From the NCBI GenBank assembly GCA_020633435.1, contig JACKDP010000010.1, positions 248,001-312,000 of the forward strand: a DNA stretch of 64,000 nt, read 5' to 3'. Both the position numbers and the translations under genes were made by a program. Shown piece by piece: positions 31,070-40,772 of this stretch (position 1 is its first letter; each line of letters opens with the position of its first letter). The notes under the pieces are model-generated. The model saw only the letters and a list, made by a program, of their open reading frames with translations. It was not told the DNA's origin and searched no databases. Source of the DNA: Myxococcales bacterium (GTDB lineage: Bacteria > Myxococcota_A > Bradymonadia > UBA7976 > UBA1532).

Positions 31070-32077
31070 ATGCCCCACCCCTTCGTCACCCGGGCTCGCC
31101 CCGCCATCCCCGCCCGCGCCTTCGCGCCCTTCCATGCCATCGCCGTCGCGGCCGCCGAGCGGGCTCTGCGCCACGACGCGGGCGCGGGCGTCCTGCCGGC
31201 GACGGGCCTGGAGGCCTTCTTCGCCCGCCAGCTCCAGGCGCTCCCCGCCGAGCGTCGGGCGGCGCTGCACGCCACGCTGCCGGTGCAGCGCGGGGCGCGG
31301 GCCGTCATCCCCGAGGTGGGCGCGGTGGATCTGGGCGACCGCCGGTCCGTCATCCAGCAGCTCGTCGGCGCGGCCGGCGCCGTGATCTCGCCGCGCCCCC
31401 TGCCGGCCCGCACGCCCACCGTCCAGCTCCAGGTGGCGGAGGTGCGCTGCCTCCGCACCACGCGGGAGGCCGGCGCGGACGAGGTGCAGGCCGCGGCCGT
31501 CGCCTTCGATGGTCGGTTCGAGCACCGCGTCTTCCTGCCGGCGCGCGCGGTGGGCTCGTTTCGCAAGGGGGACGTCCGCGCCCTCGCGCCCCCGCTCGCC
31601 GCGCCGGCGTTGCCGCTGCGGCCGGAGGCCGGCTTCCAGGGCTTCTTCGGGCTGCTGCTGCTGGGCGAGATCGACCGGGGCGGCGGCTTCAGCGCCTTCG
31701 CCGAGGAGGTCTTCCGCCTGCTCCAGGACGACGACATCGTGACGCTGAACAGCAGCAACCCTGGCCGGGAGCTGCTGGGCGCGCACACCCTCGGGATCCC
31801 GGCCTTCGGGGGCGCGGGGGCGCTGGTCGGCGGGGCGGTGGCGGGGCTGCCCGGCGCGCTCGTGGGGGCGGCGATCGGGGCGCTCGTCTTCGTCGTGGTC
31901 GGGCTCGCCATCACCTGGCGCGACGACGAGATCTTCGCGCCCGAGCTCATCGACGTGGACGTCCTCTTCGACCCGGCGCAGCCACCCGCGGGCCCCGTCG
32001 ACTCGGCGTTCCGCGTGCCCTTCCAGGACTTCGGGGGCGACTACGAGGTCGGGGGGCGCTGGCACGTCCAGCCCTGA
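31070..32077 (+). CDS. hypothetical protein with C-terminal glycine-zipper membrane segment
   Basis: The 335-residue protein has no signal peptide. Residues 1-230 look globular, with two long mixed alpha/beta parts (VAEVRCLRTTREAGADEV, FQGFFGLLLLGEIDRGGGF). Residues about 240-275 form a Gly/Ala-rich hydrophobic stretch (GGAVAGLPGALVGAAIGALV), which is a glycine-zipper pattern able to form a membrane hairpin or pore. A polar tail follows. AGGGAGG lies before the ATG at 31070. No family is recognised. Such a segment is seen in some contact toxins and in bacteriocin-like proteins, but nothing else supports that role. It converges on the oxoprolinase gene. Confidence 0.6.
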   Translation: MPHPFVTRARPAIPARAFAPFHAIAVAAAERALRHDAGAGVLPATGLEAFFARQLQALPAERRAALHATLPVQRGARAVIPEVGAVDLGDRRSVIQQLVGAAGAVISPRPLPARTPTVQLQVAEVRCLRTTREAGADEVQAAAVAFDGRFEHRVFLPARAVGSFRKGDVRALAPPLAAPALPLRPEAGFQGFFGLLLLGEIDRGGGFSAFAEEVFRLLQDDDIVTLNSSNPGRELLGAHTLGIPAFGGAGALVGGAVAGLPGALVGAAIGALVFVVVGLAITWRDDEIFAPELIDVDVLFDPAQPPAGPVDSAFRVPFQDFGGDYEVGGRWHVQP

Positions 32078-32101
32078 CCGACCGGAGAATAGCCTTTCAT
32101 T

Positions 32102-35100
32102 TCAGTTGGTTGGACGCCATGCGCCGCCGCCGGGCGTCTGCATCTCGACGGCCTCGCCCGGGGCGACCCGCAGCGTGACCTTGCCCGGCAGCGGGACGGC
32201 GGTGCCATCGGCGCGCAGCAGGCGGTTGTGGCCTCGTGGACCGGCAGGCGCGCCCCCGCTGCCCGGCGGGGCCAGGCGGCGCCGCTCCGTCATCAGCGTC
32301 ACCTCGGCCGGCACCAGGAACCGCCAAGTCCGCACGATGCCCCGGCCGCCGCGCGTGACGCCGGGCGGGACGGCGTGCGGCGGGGCGAGGGCGTAGCGGT
32401 CGATGCGGACGGGGAACGTCTGCTCCAGGGCCTCGACCGGGGTGTTGAGGGTGTTGGTCATGTGCACGTGGATGCCGTCGGCCCCTGGGCCGGCGGGGCC
32501 GCCGCCGCCGCCGCCACCCAGCGTCTCGTAGTGCACAAACGGCCCGGCCGGCCCCACCCCGCCGAAGAGGGCGTTGTTCATGGAGCCGCAGGCGGCCGCC
32601 GGCACGCGGTCCGGGGCGGCCTGGGCGAGGGCCGCGAAGATGACGTCGACCAGGCGCTGCGAGGTCTCGACGTTGCCGGCCGAGACGGCGGCGGGCTCGA
32701 CGGCGTCGACGACGGAGCCCGGGCGCGTCAGGACGGTGATGGGGCGCAGCAGGCCGTCGTTGGCGGGCAGGTCGTCGCCGGCCAGGCAGCGCAGGGCGTA
32801 GAACACGGCGGACAGCGTGATGGCGCGGACGGCGTTGACGGGCCCGTCCACCTGCGGCGGGGCGGCGCGGAAGTCGAAGGTGGCGGTGTCGGCCGCGACG
32901 GTGAGGGTGAGGGGCAGGGCGATGGGCTCGTCGCCCGTGCCGTCGTCCTCCAGCCAGTCCTCGGCGTGCCAGGCGCCGTCGGGCAGGGCCGCGAGGACGG
33001 CGCGCATGCGGCGCTCGGCGTGGTCGAGCAGGGCGTCGGCGAGGGTGGCCGAGGCCAGGGCGGCGAGGCGGCGGGCGCCGACGGCGTTGGCGGCCTCCTG
33101 GGCGCGCAGATCGCCGACGCGCTCGTCCGGGGTGCGGGAGGCGGCGGCGAACCGGGCGCGCAGGGCGTCGTCGAGGGGCGTCGGGCCGACGCGGAAGCCT
33201 TCGTCGTCGATGGTCAGGGGGCGGACGGAGCCGTCGGCGCGGCGGGGCGAGGGGAGGCTGCCCGCCGCGACGCCACCGATGTCGGCGTGGTGGGCGCGGT
33301 TGGCGACGAAGAAGGCCGGGGCGGCCTCGCCGGGCAGGAACACCGGGGTGACGAGGGTGACGTCGGGCAGGTGGGTGCCGCCCGCGAAGGGGTCGTTGAG
33401 CAGGACGCTCATGCCGGGGGCCATGGGCACCGCCGCGATGGCCGCCTGGACGCTGAGGGGCGTGCTCCCCAGGTGCACCGGGATGTGGGCCGCGTGGGCC
33501 AGCATGCGGCCCCGCGCGTCGAAGACGGCGCAGGAGAAGTCCTTGCGTTCCTTGATGTTGGCGGAGAAGGCGGCCCGCATCAGGGTGGTGCCCATCTCCT
33601 CGGCGACGGCGGCGATCTGCTGCTGGAAGACCTCCAGGGACAGCGCCGCGGCGTCGGCCGCCGGGGTGGGCGCGCGCCGGCTGCAGACGAGGTCGCCGGT
33701 GGGCAGCCGGGTGGCCTGCCAGTGGGCGGGGAGCCAGAGCGTCGCGCTGTAGACGGGCACGGCCGTCGGCCCCAGCGCCGTCGCCGGGGGGGCTTCGGCC
33801 GCGGTCGGCAGCGCGGGCGGGGCGGCCCGCAGGAAGAGGCGCAGGGCGACGAGCTCGGCGGGCCGGTCGGGCAGGGCGTGGCCATAGCGGCGGGCGTGCT
33901 CGGCGTCGAGGGCCGCGCGGAGGCCGGCCGGCGTCGGCGGCGTCGCCCCCAGGTCGAGGGGCAGGGCGTGCGTCTGCCCGCGGTAGCGGCAGTCCGCGAG
34001 GATCTGCAGCTGCACGCCCGTCGGCAGGCGGGCCTGCAGCTCGGCGGCGAGGCCAGCGCAGGTGGCGGCGAGGGCGTCGGCCTGCCAGGCGGCCTCGGGG
34101 GCGTGCAGGGAGCGCGTCACGCTCACCTCGGCCGGGGCCGCCAGGATGCCCTCGGCGCTCAGGGCGCCGGGCTCGGCCGGGAAGAGGACCTCCGGGCAGC
34201 CGAGGGCGTCGGCCAGGGCGCAGGCGTGCAGGCCGCCGGCGCCGCCGAACGCGACGAGGGCGAGGCCCCGCGGATCGACCCCGCGGCTCATGCTCACGCG
34301 CTTGCAGGCGCGGGCCATGGTGGCCTCGGCGATGGCCACGATGGCGGCGGCGGTGGCCTCGGTGGTGGCGCCCAGGCGCTCGGCGAGCGGGGCGATGGCT
34401 GCGTGGGCGGCGGCGGCGTCGAGGCGGATGGATCCGCCGAGCAGGTGGGTGAGGCGGCCGAGGACGACGTTGGCGTCGGTGACGGTGGGCGCGGCGCCGC
34501 CGCGGCCGTAGCACGCCGGGCCCGGCTCCGCGCCGGCCGAGCGGGGGCCCACGCGCAGGGCCCCGCCGTCGTCGATCCACGCCAGAGAGCCGCCGCCCGC
34601 GCCCACCGTCTCGATGGGCAGCAAGGGCACGCGCAGGGGGTGCTGGGCCAGCTCGCCCTCGTCCTCGGGCGTCAAGGTGCCCTGGATGACCGCCACGTCG
34701 GTGCTGGTGCCGCCCATGTCGAAGGCGAGCAGGGCGCTGCGGCCCGCGCGCTGGCCGACGGCCCAGGCGCCGCGGACGCCGCCGGCGGGGCCGGAGAGGA
34801 CGGTGTGGACGGGCGCCTCGCTGGCCGCCTCGGCCGTCATCAGGCCGCCGGCCGAGCCCATCACGGCGAGGGGCGCCGGGGCCAGGGCGCGGGTCAGCTC
34901 CGCCAGGTAGGCGCCCATCCGGGGGATGAGCGCGGCGTTCACGGCGACCGTGGCCATGCGCTCGTACTCCCGGAAGACGGGGCAGAGCTGGTGGCTGGCG
35001 GTGCAGGGCACGCCCGGGAAGGCGCGGCCGAGGGCGGCGACCAGCGCGGCCTCGTCGGCCCCGTCGGCGTAGGCGTGCAGCAGGCAGACGGCGAAGGCCT

Positions 35101-35548
35101 CGGCGCCGGCGAAGGTGGCGTGGTTCGCCGCGACCCAGGCGTCCAGATCGGGCAGGGGCTCGAGGACGCCGCCGTGGGCGTCGCGGCGGGCCGGCAGGCC
35201 GAGGACGTCGGCGCGGTCGACCACCGGCGGGGGCACCACGGGGTGCAGGGCGTACAGGTCGGGCCTGGCCTGGCGCCGCAGCCAGAGGACGTCCTCGAAG
35301 CCCGCCGTGGTGACGAGCACGACGCGGCCGAGCCGGCGCTCGAGCAGGGCGTTGGTGGCCACCGTCGTGCCGTGGGCGAGGGGGCCGCTGGCGCCGAGCG
35401 CGGCGAGGGCCTGGCGGATGGCGAGGCCCGGATCGGCCGGGGTCGAGGGCACCTTGAGGGTGTGCCGCCGCCCGGCCGGATCGACGGCCACGACGTCGGT
35501 GAAGGTGCCGCCCGTGTCGACGGCGAGGCGCCAGGGCGTCGGCTTCAC
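32102..35548 (-). CDS. fused 5-oxoprolinase / hydantoinase (HyuA-HyuB)
   Basis: The 1148-residue protein joins an N-terminal HyuA half (about 1-640) and a C-terminal HyuB half (about 645-1148). This is the layout of ATP-dependent 5-oxoprolinases that open pyroglutamate to glutamate. HyuA motifs are VDTGGTFTDVV near residue 10, HGTTVATNALLERR, LSGPAGGVRGAW and FDMGGTSTDVAV. HyuB motifs are FQQQIAAVAEEMGTTL, NIKERKDFSCAVFD, HIPVHLGSTP, NDPFAGGTHLPD and GGRGIVRTWRF. Substrate (oxoproline, hydantoin or N-methylhydantoin) cannot be assigned. The GTG at 35548 has GGAGG upstream. It lies 43 bp after the MORN_2 gene and may be the last gene of the MoxR cluster transcript. Confidence 0.9.
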   Translation of the reverse strand: MKPTPWRLAVDTGGTFTDVVAVDPAGRRHTLKVPSTPADPGLAIRQALAALGASGPLAHGTTVATNALLERRLGRVVLVTTAGFEDVLWLRRQARPDLYALHPVVPPPVVDRADVLGLPARRDAHGGVLEPLPDLDAWVAANHATFAGAEAFAVCLLHAYADGADEAALVAALGRAFPGVPCTASHQLCPVFREYERMATVAVNAALIPRMGAYLAELTRALAPAPLAVMGSAGGLMTAEAASEAPVHTVLSGPAGGVRGAWAVGQRAGRSALLAFDMGGTSTDVAVIQGTLTPEDEGELAQHPLRVPLLPIETVGAGGGSLAWIDDGGALRVGPRSAGAEPGPACYGRGGAAPTVTDANVVLGRLTHLLGGSIRLDAAAAHAAIAPLAERLGATTEATAAAIVAIAEATMARACKRVSMSRGVDPRGLALVAFGGAGGLHACALADALGCPEVLFPAEPGALSAEGILAAPAEVSVTRSLHAPEAAWQADALAATCAGLAAELQARLPTGVQLQILADCRYRGQTHALPLDLGATPPTPAGLRAALDAEHARRYGHALPDRPAELVALRLFLRAAPPALPTAAEAPPATALGPTAVPVYSATLWLPAHWQATRLPTGDLVCSRRAPTPAADAAALSLEVFQQQIAAVAEEMGTTLMRAAFSANIKERKDFSCAVFDARGRMLAHAAHIPVHLGSTPLSVQAAIAAVPMAPGMSVLLNDPFAGGTHLPDVTLVTPVFLPGEAAPAFFVANRAHHADIGGVAAGSLPSPRRADGSVRPLTIDDEGFRVGPTPLDDALRARFAAASRTPDERVGDLRAQEAANAVGARRLAALASATLADALLDHAERRMRAVLAALPDGAWHAEDWLEDDGTGDEPIALPLTLTVAADTATFDFRAAPPQVDGPVNAVRAITLSAVFYALRCLAGDDLPANDGLLRPITVLTRPGSVVDAVEPAAVSAGNVETSQRLVDVIFAALAQAAPDRVPAAACGSMNNALFGGVGPAGPFVHYETLGGGGGGGPAGPGADGIHVHMTNTLNTPVEALEQTFPVRIDRYALAPPHAVPPGVTRGGRGIVRTWRFLVPAEVTLMTERRRLAPPGSGGAPAGPRGHNRLLRADGTAVPLPGKVTLRVAPGEAVEMQTPGGGAWRPTN

Positions 35549-35591
35549 GGGGCCTCCAGCGAGAGAAAAGGTGTTGAAGTCCGGGTGGTTG

Positions 35592-37847
35592 CTACGGATT
35601 GGTGGCGGGCGCGGCCGGCGGATCGGGGGGCGGCTCGTCCGGGTAGCGCTCGGTGCGCCACTCGGCGCCATCCTCGCGCCACCACGTCCACGGCCCCACG
35701 CGGTGCCCGCGCAGGAAGTGGCCCTTCGACTTCGGCTGGCCGCCGGGGTAGCGCGTCGTCCACTCGCCCGTCTCCAGGCCGGCCTCGAACGCGCCCGTCT
35801 GCTCCACCTCGCCCGCGGGCGTCCACCACGTCCAGGGCCCCGTCTTCTTGCCGTCGGCGTAGGCGCCGGAGGCCTGGCGGCTGCCGTCGGGGTGGAACGA
35901 CGTCCACTCGCCGTCCTCGACGCCCGCGGTGTACTCGCCCGAGAAGCGCAGGGAGCCGCCGCGGTACCAGCCCTGCCAGTCGCCGGCCTTCTCGTCGGCG
36001 CTGTAGGCCCCCTTCATCATGGGGCGGCCGTCGTCGAAGAACTGGGCCCAGGGGCCCTCCTTCTCGCCGCGCTTGAAGGAGCCGCGCGTCTCGAGCTGGC
36101 CGTTGGGGTGCCACCAGCGCCACTCGCCGTCGGCCAGCAGCTCGATCTCGTCGTTGCCCTGCTCGTCCTGGCCCTTCACGCGGCAGGTCTGGCAGCCGAC
36201 GAGCCGCTGCTCGTAGTCCACCTTCCAGGCGCCGGCGCGCTCGACGCAGGCCAGCTCGGCGGGATCCTGCGCGATGCCCTTCTTGTACTCGATGGTCCGC
36301 CAGGGCTCGCCCGAGTACCACCACTCGGTCCAGAGCCCCTCCTTCTCGCCATCGAGGTAGGGGCCCTCGCCGGCCTTCTTCCCGTTGTTGTGCCACTCCG
36401 ACCAGGGGCCGTTGCGGTCGTCGGCGACGAAGGGGCCCTCGGCCTTGGGCACGGCCTCCCAGTGGCCCTCCTTCCAGTCGCCCACGCGGCCGCCGTCCTC
36501 GTCGAAGCCGCCCTCCCAGGCGACCTGGCCGTTGACGTACCAGGCCGTCCAGGTGCCGGCGCGGCGGCCCTCCTCGTAGAAGCCGCGGTGCTTGGGCTCG
36601 CCCGTCTGGAACCAGGCCTGCGTCTCGCCGCTGGCCCGCCCGCGGGACCACTGCACGGCCTCGTCGGCGTTGCCGTTCTCGAACCACGTCTCGAAGACGC
36701 CGTCCTTCAAGCCGGCCAGCCAGGTGCCGCGCTCGCGCAAGTTGCCGTTCGCCCACCAGATCTTGAACTCGCCGGTGCCATCGACCAGCGTGGACTCGCC
36801 GATGACGCTGCCATCGGGGCGGCGGAAGACGTGGGCGCCGATGGGCATGCCGCCCTGGTACTCGCCGGCCCGCAGGACCTCGCCGGTCGGGTGGTAGTCG
36901 GTGTGGGTGCCTTCCTCGCGGCCGTCGACGTACATCGCCGTCCACATCAGCTTGCCGTCGGGGTAGTAGCCCGACCAGAGGCCGGTGCGGCGGCCCCGGA
37001 TCTCGCAGCCGTCCTCGCGGGCGATGGGATCGACGGTGTAGCTGCCCTCGGCGGCGGCGCAGGCCAGGGCCGCCTCGCCCTGCCGCTGGTCGTCGACGTA
37101 CTCGACGGTGCGCCAGCGGTGGCCCTGGAACGTCCACTCCGTCCAGGTGCCGTGGCGCTTGCCGTCGACGTAGGGGCCGCTCTCCAGCTTGGGGCCCTTC
37201 TTGTGCCAGAACGTCCAGGTGCCGACGCGCACGCCCCGGGCGTAGTCGCCCTCCTCCTGCTTGTCGCCGGTGGGGAGCCAGCGCGTCCAGTGGCCGTCCT
37301 CGGCGTCGTCCAGGTAGGCGCCGCGCTGGGCGTGCACGCAGTTGGCGTACCACCACTCGCTCTTGCCCTGGCGCCGGCCCTGGTCGTCGAAGTCCTCGAC
37401 GAAGCGGTCCTGGCCGCCCTGGTGCCAGCCCAGCCAGCGCCCGACCTTCTCGCCGTTCTGGTACTGGCCGAGGGCGGCGGGCTCGCCGTTCTCGTGGTAG
37501 TCGGTGGAGGGGCCGTTGAGCAGGCCGTCCACCAGCAGGGCGCGGGCGCGCAGGACGCGGCGATCCTCGCCCTCGTCGTACACGGACCACCAGCCCTGGC
37601 GCTTGCCGCGTACGAGGCAGCCGGTGAAGCGGCCGCCGTCCGTCCACTTGCCGCGGACGGCGCGGCAGGCGGTGGCGTCATCGAGGGCGGCTTCCGGGGG
37701 CAGGGGGAGCGGGCCCACGAAGTCGGCGGGGACCGCGGGGGCGACGGCGGCCGGCGGCGCCGCGGCGCGCGGATCGTCCGGGCTGCCGCTGGTGGGCTCG
37801 GCCAGGGCCCAGGCGGGCAGCCAGAGCAGCAGGAGCGCCCGCCTCAT
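35592..37847 (-). CDS. exported MORN_2-repeat protein (about 20 repeats)
   Basis: The 751-residue protein has a signal peptide (ALLLLWLPAWALA) and a Pro/Ala linker. From about residue 60 to the end it is filled with MORN-variant repeats of the pattern G.WxxWxxxG(e/q)xxxxGxYxxGxxxG. I can count at least twenty, for example GRWLGWHQGG, GTWTEWTFQG, GEWRWWHPNG and GPWTWWTPAG. Four extra Cys occur in linkers (one is CQTC). MORN_2 proteins of the YwqK type are often secreted or surface proteins of unknown function. The ATG at 37847 overlaps the TPR gene stop, so they are coupled. It is followed by the oxoprolinase gene. Confidence 0.85.
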   Translation of the reverse strand: MRRALLLLWLPAWALAEPTSGSPDDPRAAAPPAAVAPAVPADFVGPLPLPPEAALDDATACRAVRGKWTDGGRFTGCLVRGKRQGWWSVYDEGEDRRVLRARALLVDGLLNGPSTDYHENGEPAALGQYQNGEKVGRWLGWHQGGQDRFVEDFDDQGRRQGKSEWWYANCVHAQRGAYLDDAEDGHWTRWLPTGDKQEEGDYARGVRVGTWTFWHKKGPKLESGPYVDGKRHGTWTEWTFQGHRWRTVEYVDDQRQGEAALACAAAEGSYTVDPIAREDGCEIRGRRTGLWSGYYPDGKLMWTAMYVDGREEGTHTDYHPTGEVLRAGEYQGGMPIGAHVFRRPDGSVIGESTLVDGTGEFKIWWANGNLRERGTWLAGLKDGVFETWFENGNADEAVQWSRGRASGETQAWFQTGEPKHRGFYEEGRRAGTWTAWYVNGQVAWEGGFDEDGGRVGDWKEGHWEAVPKAEGPFVADDRNGPWSEWHNNGKKAGEGPYLDGEKEGLWTEWWYSGEPWRTIEYKKGIAQDPAELACVERAGAWKVDYEQRLVGCQTCRVKGQDEQGNDEIELLADGEWRWWHPNGQLETRGSFKRGEKEGPWAQFFDDGRPMMKGAYSADEKAGDWQGWYRGGSLRFSGEYTAGVEDGEWTSFHPDGSRQASGAYADGKKTGPWTWWTPAGEVEQTGAFEAGLETGEWTTRYPGGQPKSKGHFLRGHRVGPWTWWREDGAEWRTERYPDEPPPDPPAAPATNP

Positions 37848-39757
37848 CGGTCCTCCTTGTCGAGCAGGCCGCGGATGGCGTCGGCGGCCCCGGCGCGCAC
37901 GGCGCGGCCATCGAGGGAGTGGATGTCCTTCTGGGTGAGCTCCAGCTTGGGCGAGAACGCCTTGCCGTGGAACCCGTCGAGGGCGGCCGGCAGCGTCTCC
38001 TCGCTGGCCTGATCGGCCACATGGCAGGCGTACTGGAAGCCGCCCTCGCCGGCCAGGCAGAGCTGCAGGGCCCCCTGGGCTTCGCGCACGGCGATGCTGA
38101 AGCCGGCCTCGCCCGCCTGCAGGCGGGGGCTCGTGCGCAGGCGCCGCGCCGCCTCTTCGGCCAGGGCGCCGCCCTCCACCGTCACCCGGGCGGGCAGGGC
38201 CGTGCCCAGGTGGCGGAAGACGGCCGGCTGGTTGCGCAGCAGCTCGTGCCAGCGGGCGCGGGCGCCCTCGGCGTCGCCCAGGTGCCAGAGGGTGTCGGCC
38301 TGCCAGCCGGCGATGCGCCAGCGCAGGGAGCGCTCCCGCGGGGGGAGGGCCTGCAGCGCCTGCTCGGCCAGCCGCTGCGCCTCGGCCCAGCGGCCCTCGC
38401 GCCAGGCGAGCTCGCCGAGGGTGGCGTCGTAGAAGCCCGAGGCCAGGGCGGGGTAGTCGACGTCGCGGGCGCGGGCGGCCGTGACGACCTTGGTGATGAG
38501 GCCGTGGCCCAGCATCTCGATGAGGGCGCCGCCGTACCAGGGCAGCACGTCGCTGTAGTACGGGCTCACGGTGTCGATGAGCAGGTCGTCCAGGGTGGAC
38601 AGGCGGATGCCGACGCGGCGCGTCTGCCAGCGCTCGATCAGCAACTCCCGGATGTCATTCCAGATTTCGAACGCCTCGCTCAGCGTCCGCGCCGAGGCGC
38701 GCTCCCGCAGGACCTCCAGGCGGGCGTCGAGGACGGCCCAGTGCAGGACGCCGTTGGCCAGCTCGATGCTCTCGACGGAGGCCGACGTGGTGCCCGCGCG
38801 ATCGGGCTGCCGCATGATCTCGGTGGAGCGGGTGGCGGCCTCGTCGAGCTGCCCGAGGGCGAAGAGCAGCTCCACCAGGCGGCCCTTGATCGTCATCTCG
38901 TTCTGGATGCGCTCGTCGGGGGTGCGCTTGATCTTGCGCAGCTCCTCCAGCGCCGAGAGGCTCTTCTGGAACTCGCCCTCGATGAGGTAGACGGTGGTGA
39001 GCTGGGCGTAGGGCGACGTCGGGCAGGTGCCGTCGTCCGACTTCAAGGCCTCCTTGTCGAAGCGCTCGGCCTCGTCGAGCTTGAAGGCGCGGCGCGAGGC
39101 GAGCCCCAGGTTCGAGTTGATGATGCAGCTCTTGCCGCCGGTGTTCGCGTAGCCCTTCAGGCCCCACTCATAGCTCGCCTGGCGGTTGCGGCGCTCGTCC
39201 TCGACCGCCATGAGGCCGTTGTAGGCGCGGCGCCGCTCGTACTCCAGGTCGGAGTAGATGAGCTTCTCGCCGATGGCGATGGCCTCGTCGTAGCGGCGCA
39301 GCTTCAGGAGGGGCCACATCTTGTGGACCTCCTTGGGCGGCTTGTAGAGGTCGTTGTAGCGGGCGAGGACCTGGAGCTGGCCCTCGCGATCGTCCATGTC
39401 GCTGAGGATCCAGATCTCCATGGAGAGCAGGCGGCGGTGCCAGACCTCGGCGGCCTGGTCGTGGATGGGCAGGCCGTAGCGATCCTCCAGCAGCTTCATG
39501 GCGCGGCGGAGGGTGAAGAGGGCGCGGGGCAGGTTGGCCTCGAGGTTGAAGTAGGCCCCGGCCATGACGTACGTCGCGATGAAGGAATCGGGCGTAATGT
39601 TGAGAATTTCCTGCGCTTTTTCGCGCGACTCGATGTACTTGCCCTGCTCGTTGAGCTGGAGCGCCGCCTGCTCGTCGGGCGTGCCCTCGAGCATGACGTC
39701 GGCCGCGACGGCGACGCCGGCGACCCACCAGACCAGGAGCAGGACGAGGGCTCTCAC
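37844..39757 (-). CDS. exported TPR-type protein of the MoxR cluster
   Basis: The 637-residue protein has a signal peptide (LVLLLVWWVAGVAVA). A long helical body follows, with degenerate TPR pairs: EQAALQLNEQGKYIESREKAQEIL, AYFNLEANLPRALFTLRRAM, LGLASRRAFKLDEAERFDKEAL and RWAEAQRLAEQALQALPPRERSL. No enzyme motif is visible. TPR proteins near MoxR/DUF58 operons are common and may act as periplasmic scaffolds. The GTG at 39757 overlaps the moxR stop and its own stop overlaps the MORN_2 gene start, so it is embedded in the operon. It is named by its repeats only. Confidence 0.8.
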   Translation of the reverse strand: MRALVLLLVWWVAGVAVAADVMLEGTPDEQAALQLNEQGKYIESREKAQEILNITPDSFIATYVMAGAYFNLEANLPRALFTLRRAMKLLEDRYGLPIHDQAAEVWHRRLLSMEIWILSDMDDREGQLQVLARYNDLYKPPKEVHKMWPLLKLRRYDEAIAIGEKLIYSDLEYERRRAYNGLMAVEDERRNRQASYEWGLKGYANTGGKSCIINSNLGLASRRAFKLDEAERFDKEALKSDDGTCPTSPYAQLTTVYLIEGEFQKSLSALEELRKIKRTPDERIQNEMTIKGRLVELLFALGQLDEAATRSTEIMRQPDRAGTTSASVESIELANGVLHWAVLDARLEVLRERASARTLSEAFEIWNDIRELLIERWQTRRVGIRLSTLDDLLIDTVSPYYSDVLPWYGGALIEMLGHGLITKVVTAARARDVDYPALASGFYDATLGELAWREGRWAEAQRLAEQALQALPPRERSLRWRIAGWQADTLWHLGDAEGARARWHELLRNQPAVFRHLGTALPARVTVEGGALAEEAARRLRTSPRLQAGEAGFSIAVREAQGALQLCLAGEGGFQYACHVADQASEETLPAALDGFHGKAFSPKLELTQKDIHSLDGRAVRAGAADAIRGLLDKEDR

Positions 39758-40758
39758 CGGCGCAGCGTCCCCCGGGCCAGGGCCTCCATGGGCTTCACGA
39801 GGGCGTCCTTCACCACCAGCGTCGGGTCGCCGGCACCGGGCACCAGCGAGAGGCGGTGCTGGAAGATGTGGGGGGCCAGGTGCTCGATGTCCTCGGGCGC
39901 CACGAAGTCGCGGCCGCGCAACAGGGCGAGCGTCTGCAGCGCCGGGACGGCCAGCACGAGGGAGCGCGTCGACACGCCCTGGATGCAGCGCTTGTCCTCG
40001 CGGATGGCGCGGGCCAGGTCGACGAGGCACTCGTGCACGCGGGGCGAGACCTCCACCTCGGCGCGCAGGGTGGCCCGGGCGGCGATGATCTGGTCGCGGG
40101 TGACGCGGGGCAGGTCGCAGGGGGGCCGCGGCGCGCCCCAGCTCGCCAGCACCTGCAGCTCGGAGGCCCGGTCGATGTGGACCATGCGGACCTTGAAGAG
40201 GAAGCGGTCGAGCTGGGCCAGCGGCAGCGGGTAGGTGCCCACCGAGTCGAGGGGGTTCTGGGTGGCCATGACGAAGAAGAGGTCGTCGAGGCGGTGGCTC
40301 TGGTTGTCCACCGTGACCTGCTTCTCGGCCATGCACTCGAGCAGCGCCGCCTGCACCTTGGGCGAGGTGCGGTTGATCTCGTCCACCAGCAGGACGTGGG
40401 TGAACACGGGCCCCGGGCGGAAGTGGAAGTCGTTGCTGTTGGCGTCGAAGACCATCACGCCGGTGACATCGCCGGGCAGCATGTCCGGGGTGAACTGGAC
40501 GCGGCGGAAGGTGGGCAGCCCGTCGTCGGGCCGATCGTCGACGATGGCGGTGCCGAGGGCCTTGGCCAGCGTCGTCTTGCCCGAGCCCGGGTAGTCCTCC
40601 AGGAGCAGGTGGCCGTCGCCGAAGAGGGCCACGAGCACCAGCTCGATCACGGCGTCGCGCCCCATGACGTCGTAGCGCACCCGGGCGCGGATCTTCTCGG
40701 CCACGGCGCGGGCGGCGTCCAGGGACAGGGTGGGGGCGGGGGCGAGCTCGGCGTCCAT
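39754..40758 (-). CDS. MoxR-family AAA+ ATPase
   Basis: The 334-residue protein has the MoxR pattern: GRDAVIELVLVALFGDGHLLLEDYPGSGKTTLAKAL (Walker A GSGKT), GVMVFDANSNDFHFRPGPVF, LLVDEINRTSPKVQAALLECMAEKQV (Walker B), ATQNPLDSVGTYPLPLAQLDRF and a sensor 2 helix at the C-terminus. MoxR ATPases act as chaperones for vWA or transglutaminase partners. The DUF58 and transglutaminase genes just upstream are its usual companions. The ATG at 40758 is 14 bp after the transglutaminase stop, with AAAGTCC rather than a strong Shine-Dalgarno. Its product is cytoplasmic. Confidence 0.95.
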   Translation of the reverse strand: MDAELAPAPTLSLDAARAVAEKIRARVRYDVMGRDAVIELVLVALFGDGHLLLEDYPGSGKTTLAKALGTAIVDDRPDDGLPTFRRVQFTPDMLPGDVTGVMVFDANSNDFHFRPGPVFTHVLLVDEINRTSPKVQAALLECMAEKQVTVDNQSHRLDDLFFVMATQNPLDSVGTYPLPLAQLDRFLFKVRMVHIDRASELQVLASWGAPRPPCDLPRVTRDQIIAARATLRAEVEVSPRVHECLVDLARAIREDKRCIQGVSTRSLVLAVPALQTLALLRGRDFVAPEDIEHLAPHIFQHRLSLVPGAGDPTLVVKDALVKPMEALARGTLRR

Positions 40759-40772
40759 CGAAAGTCCTTGGG

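Noticed and set aside
32228..36076. Long forward frame opposite the oxoprolinase gene
   Set aside because: Gly/Ala/Arg-rich shadow with no motif; the reverse strand carries the full HyuA/HyuB pattern.
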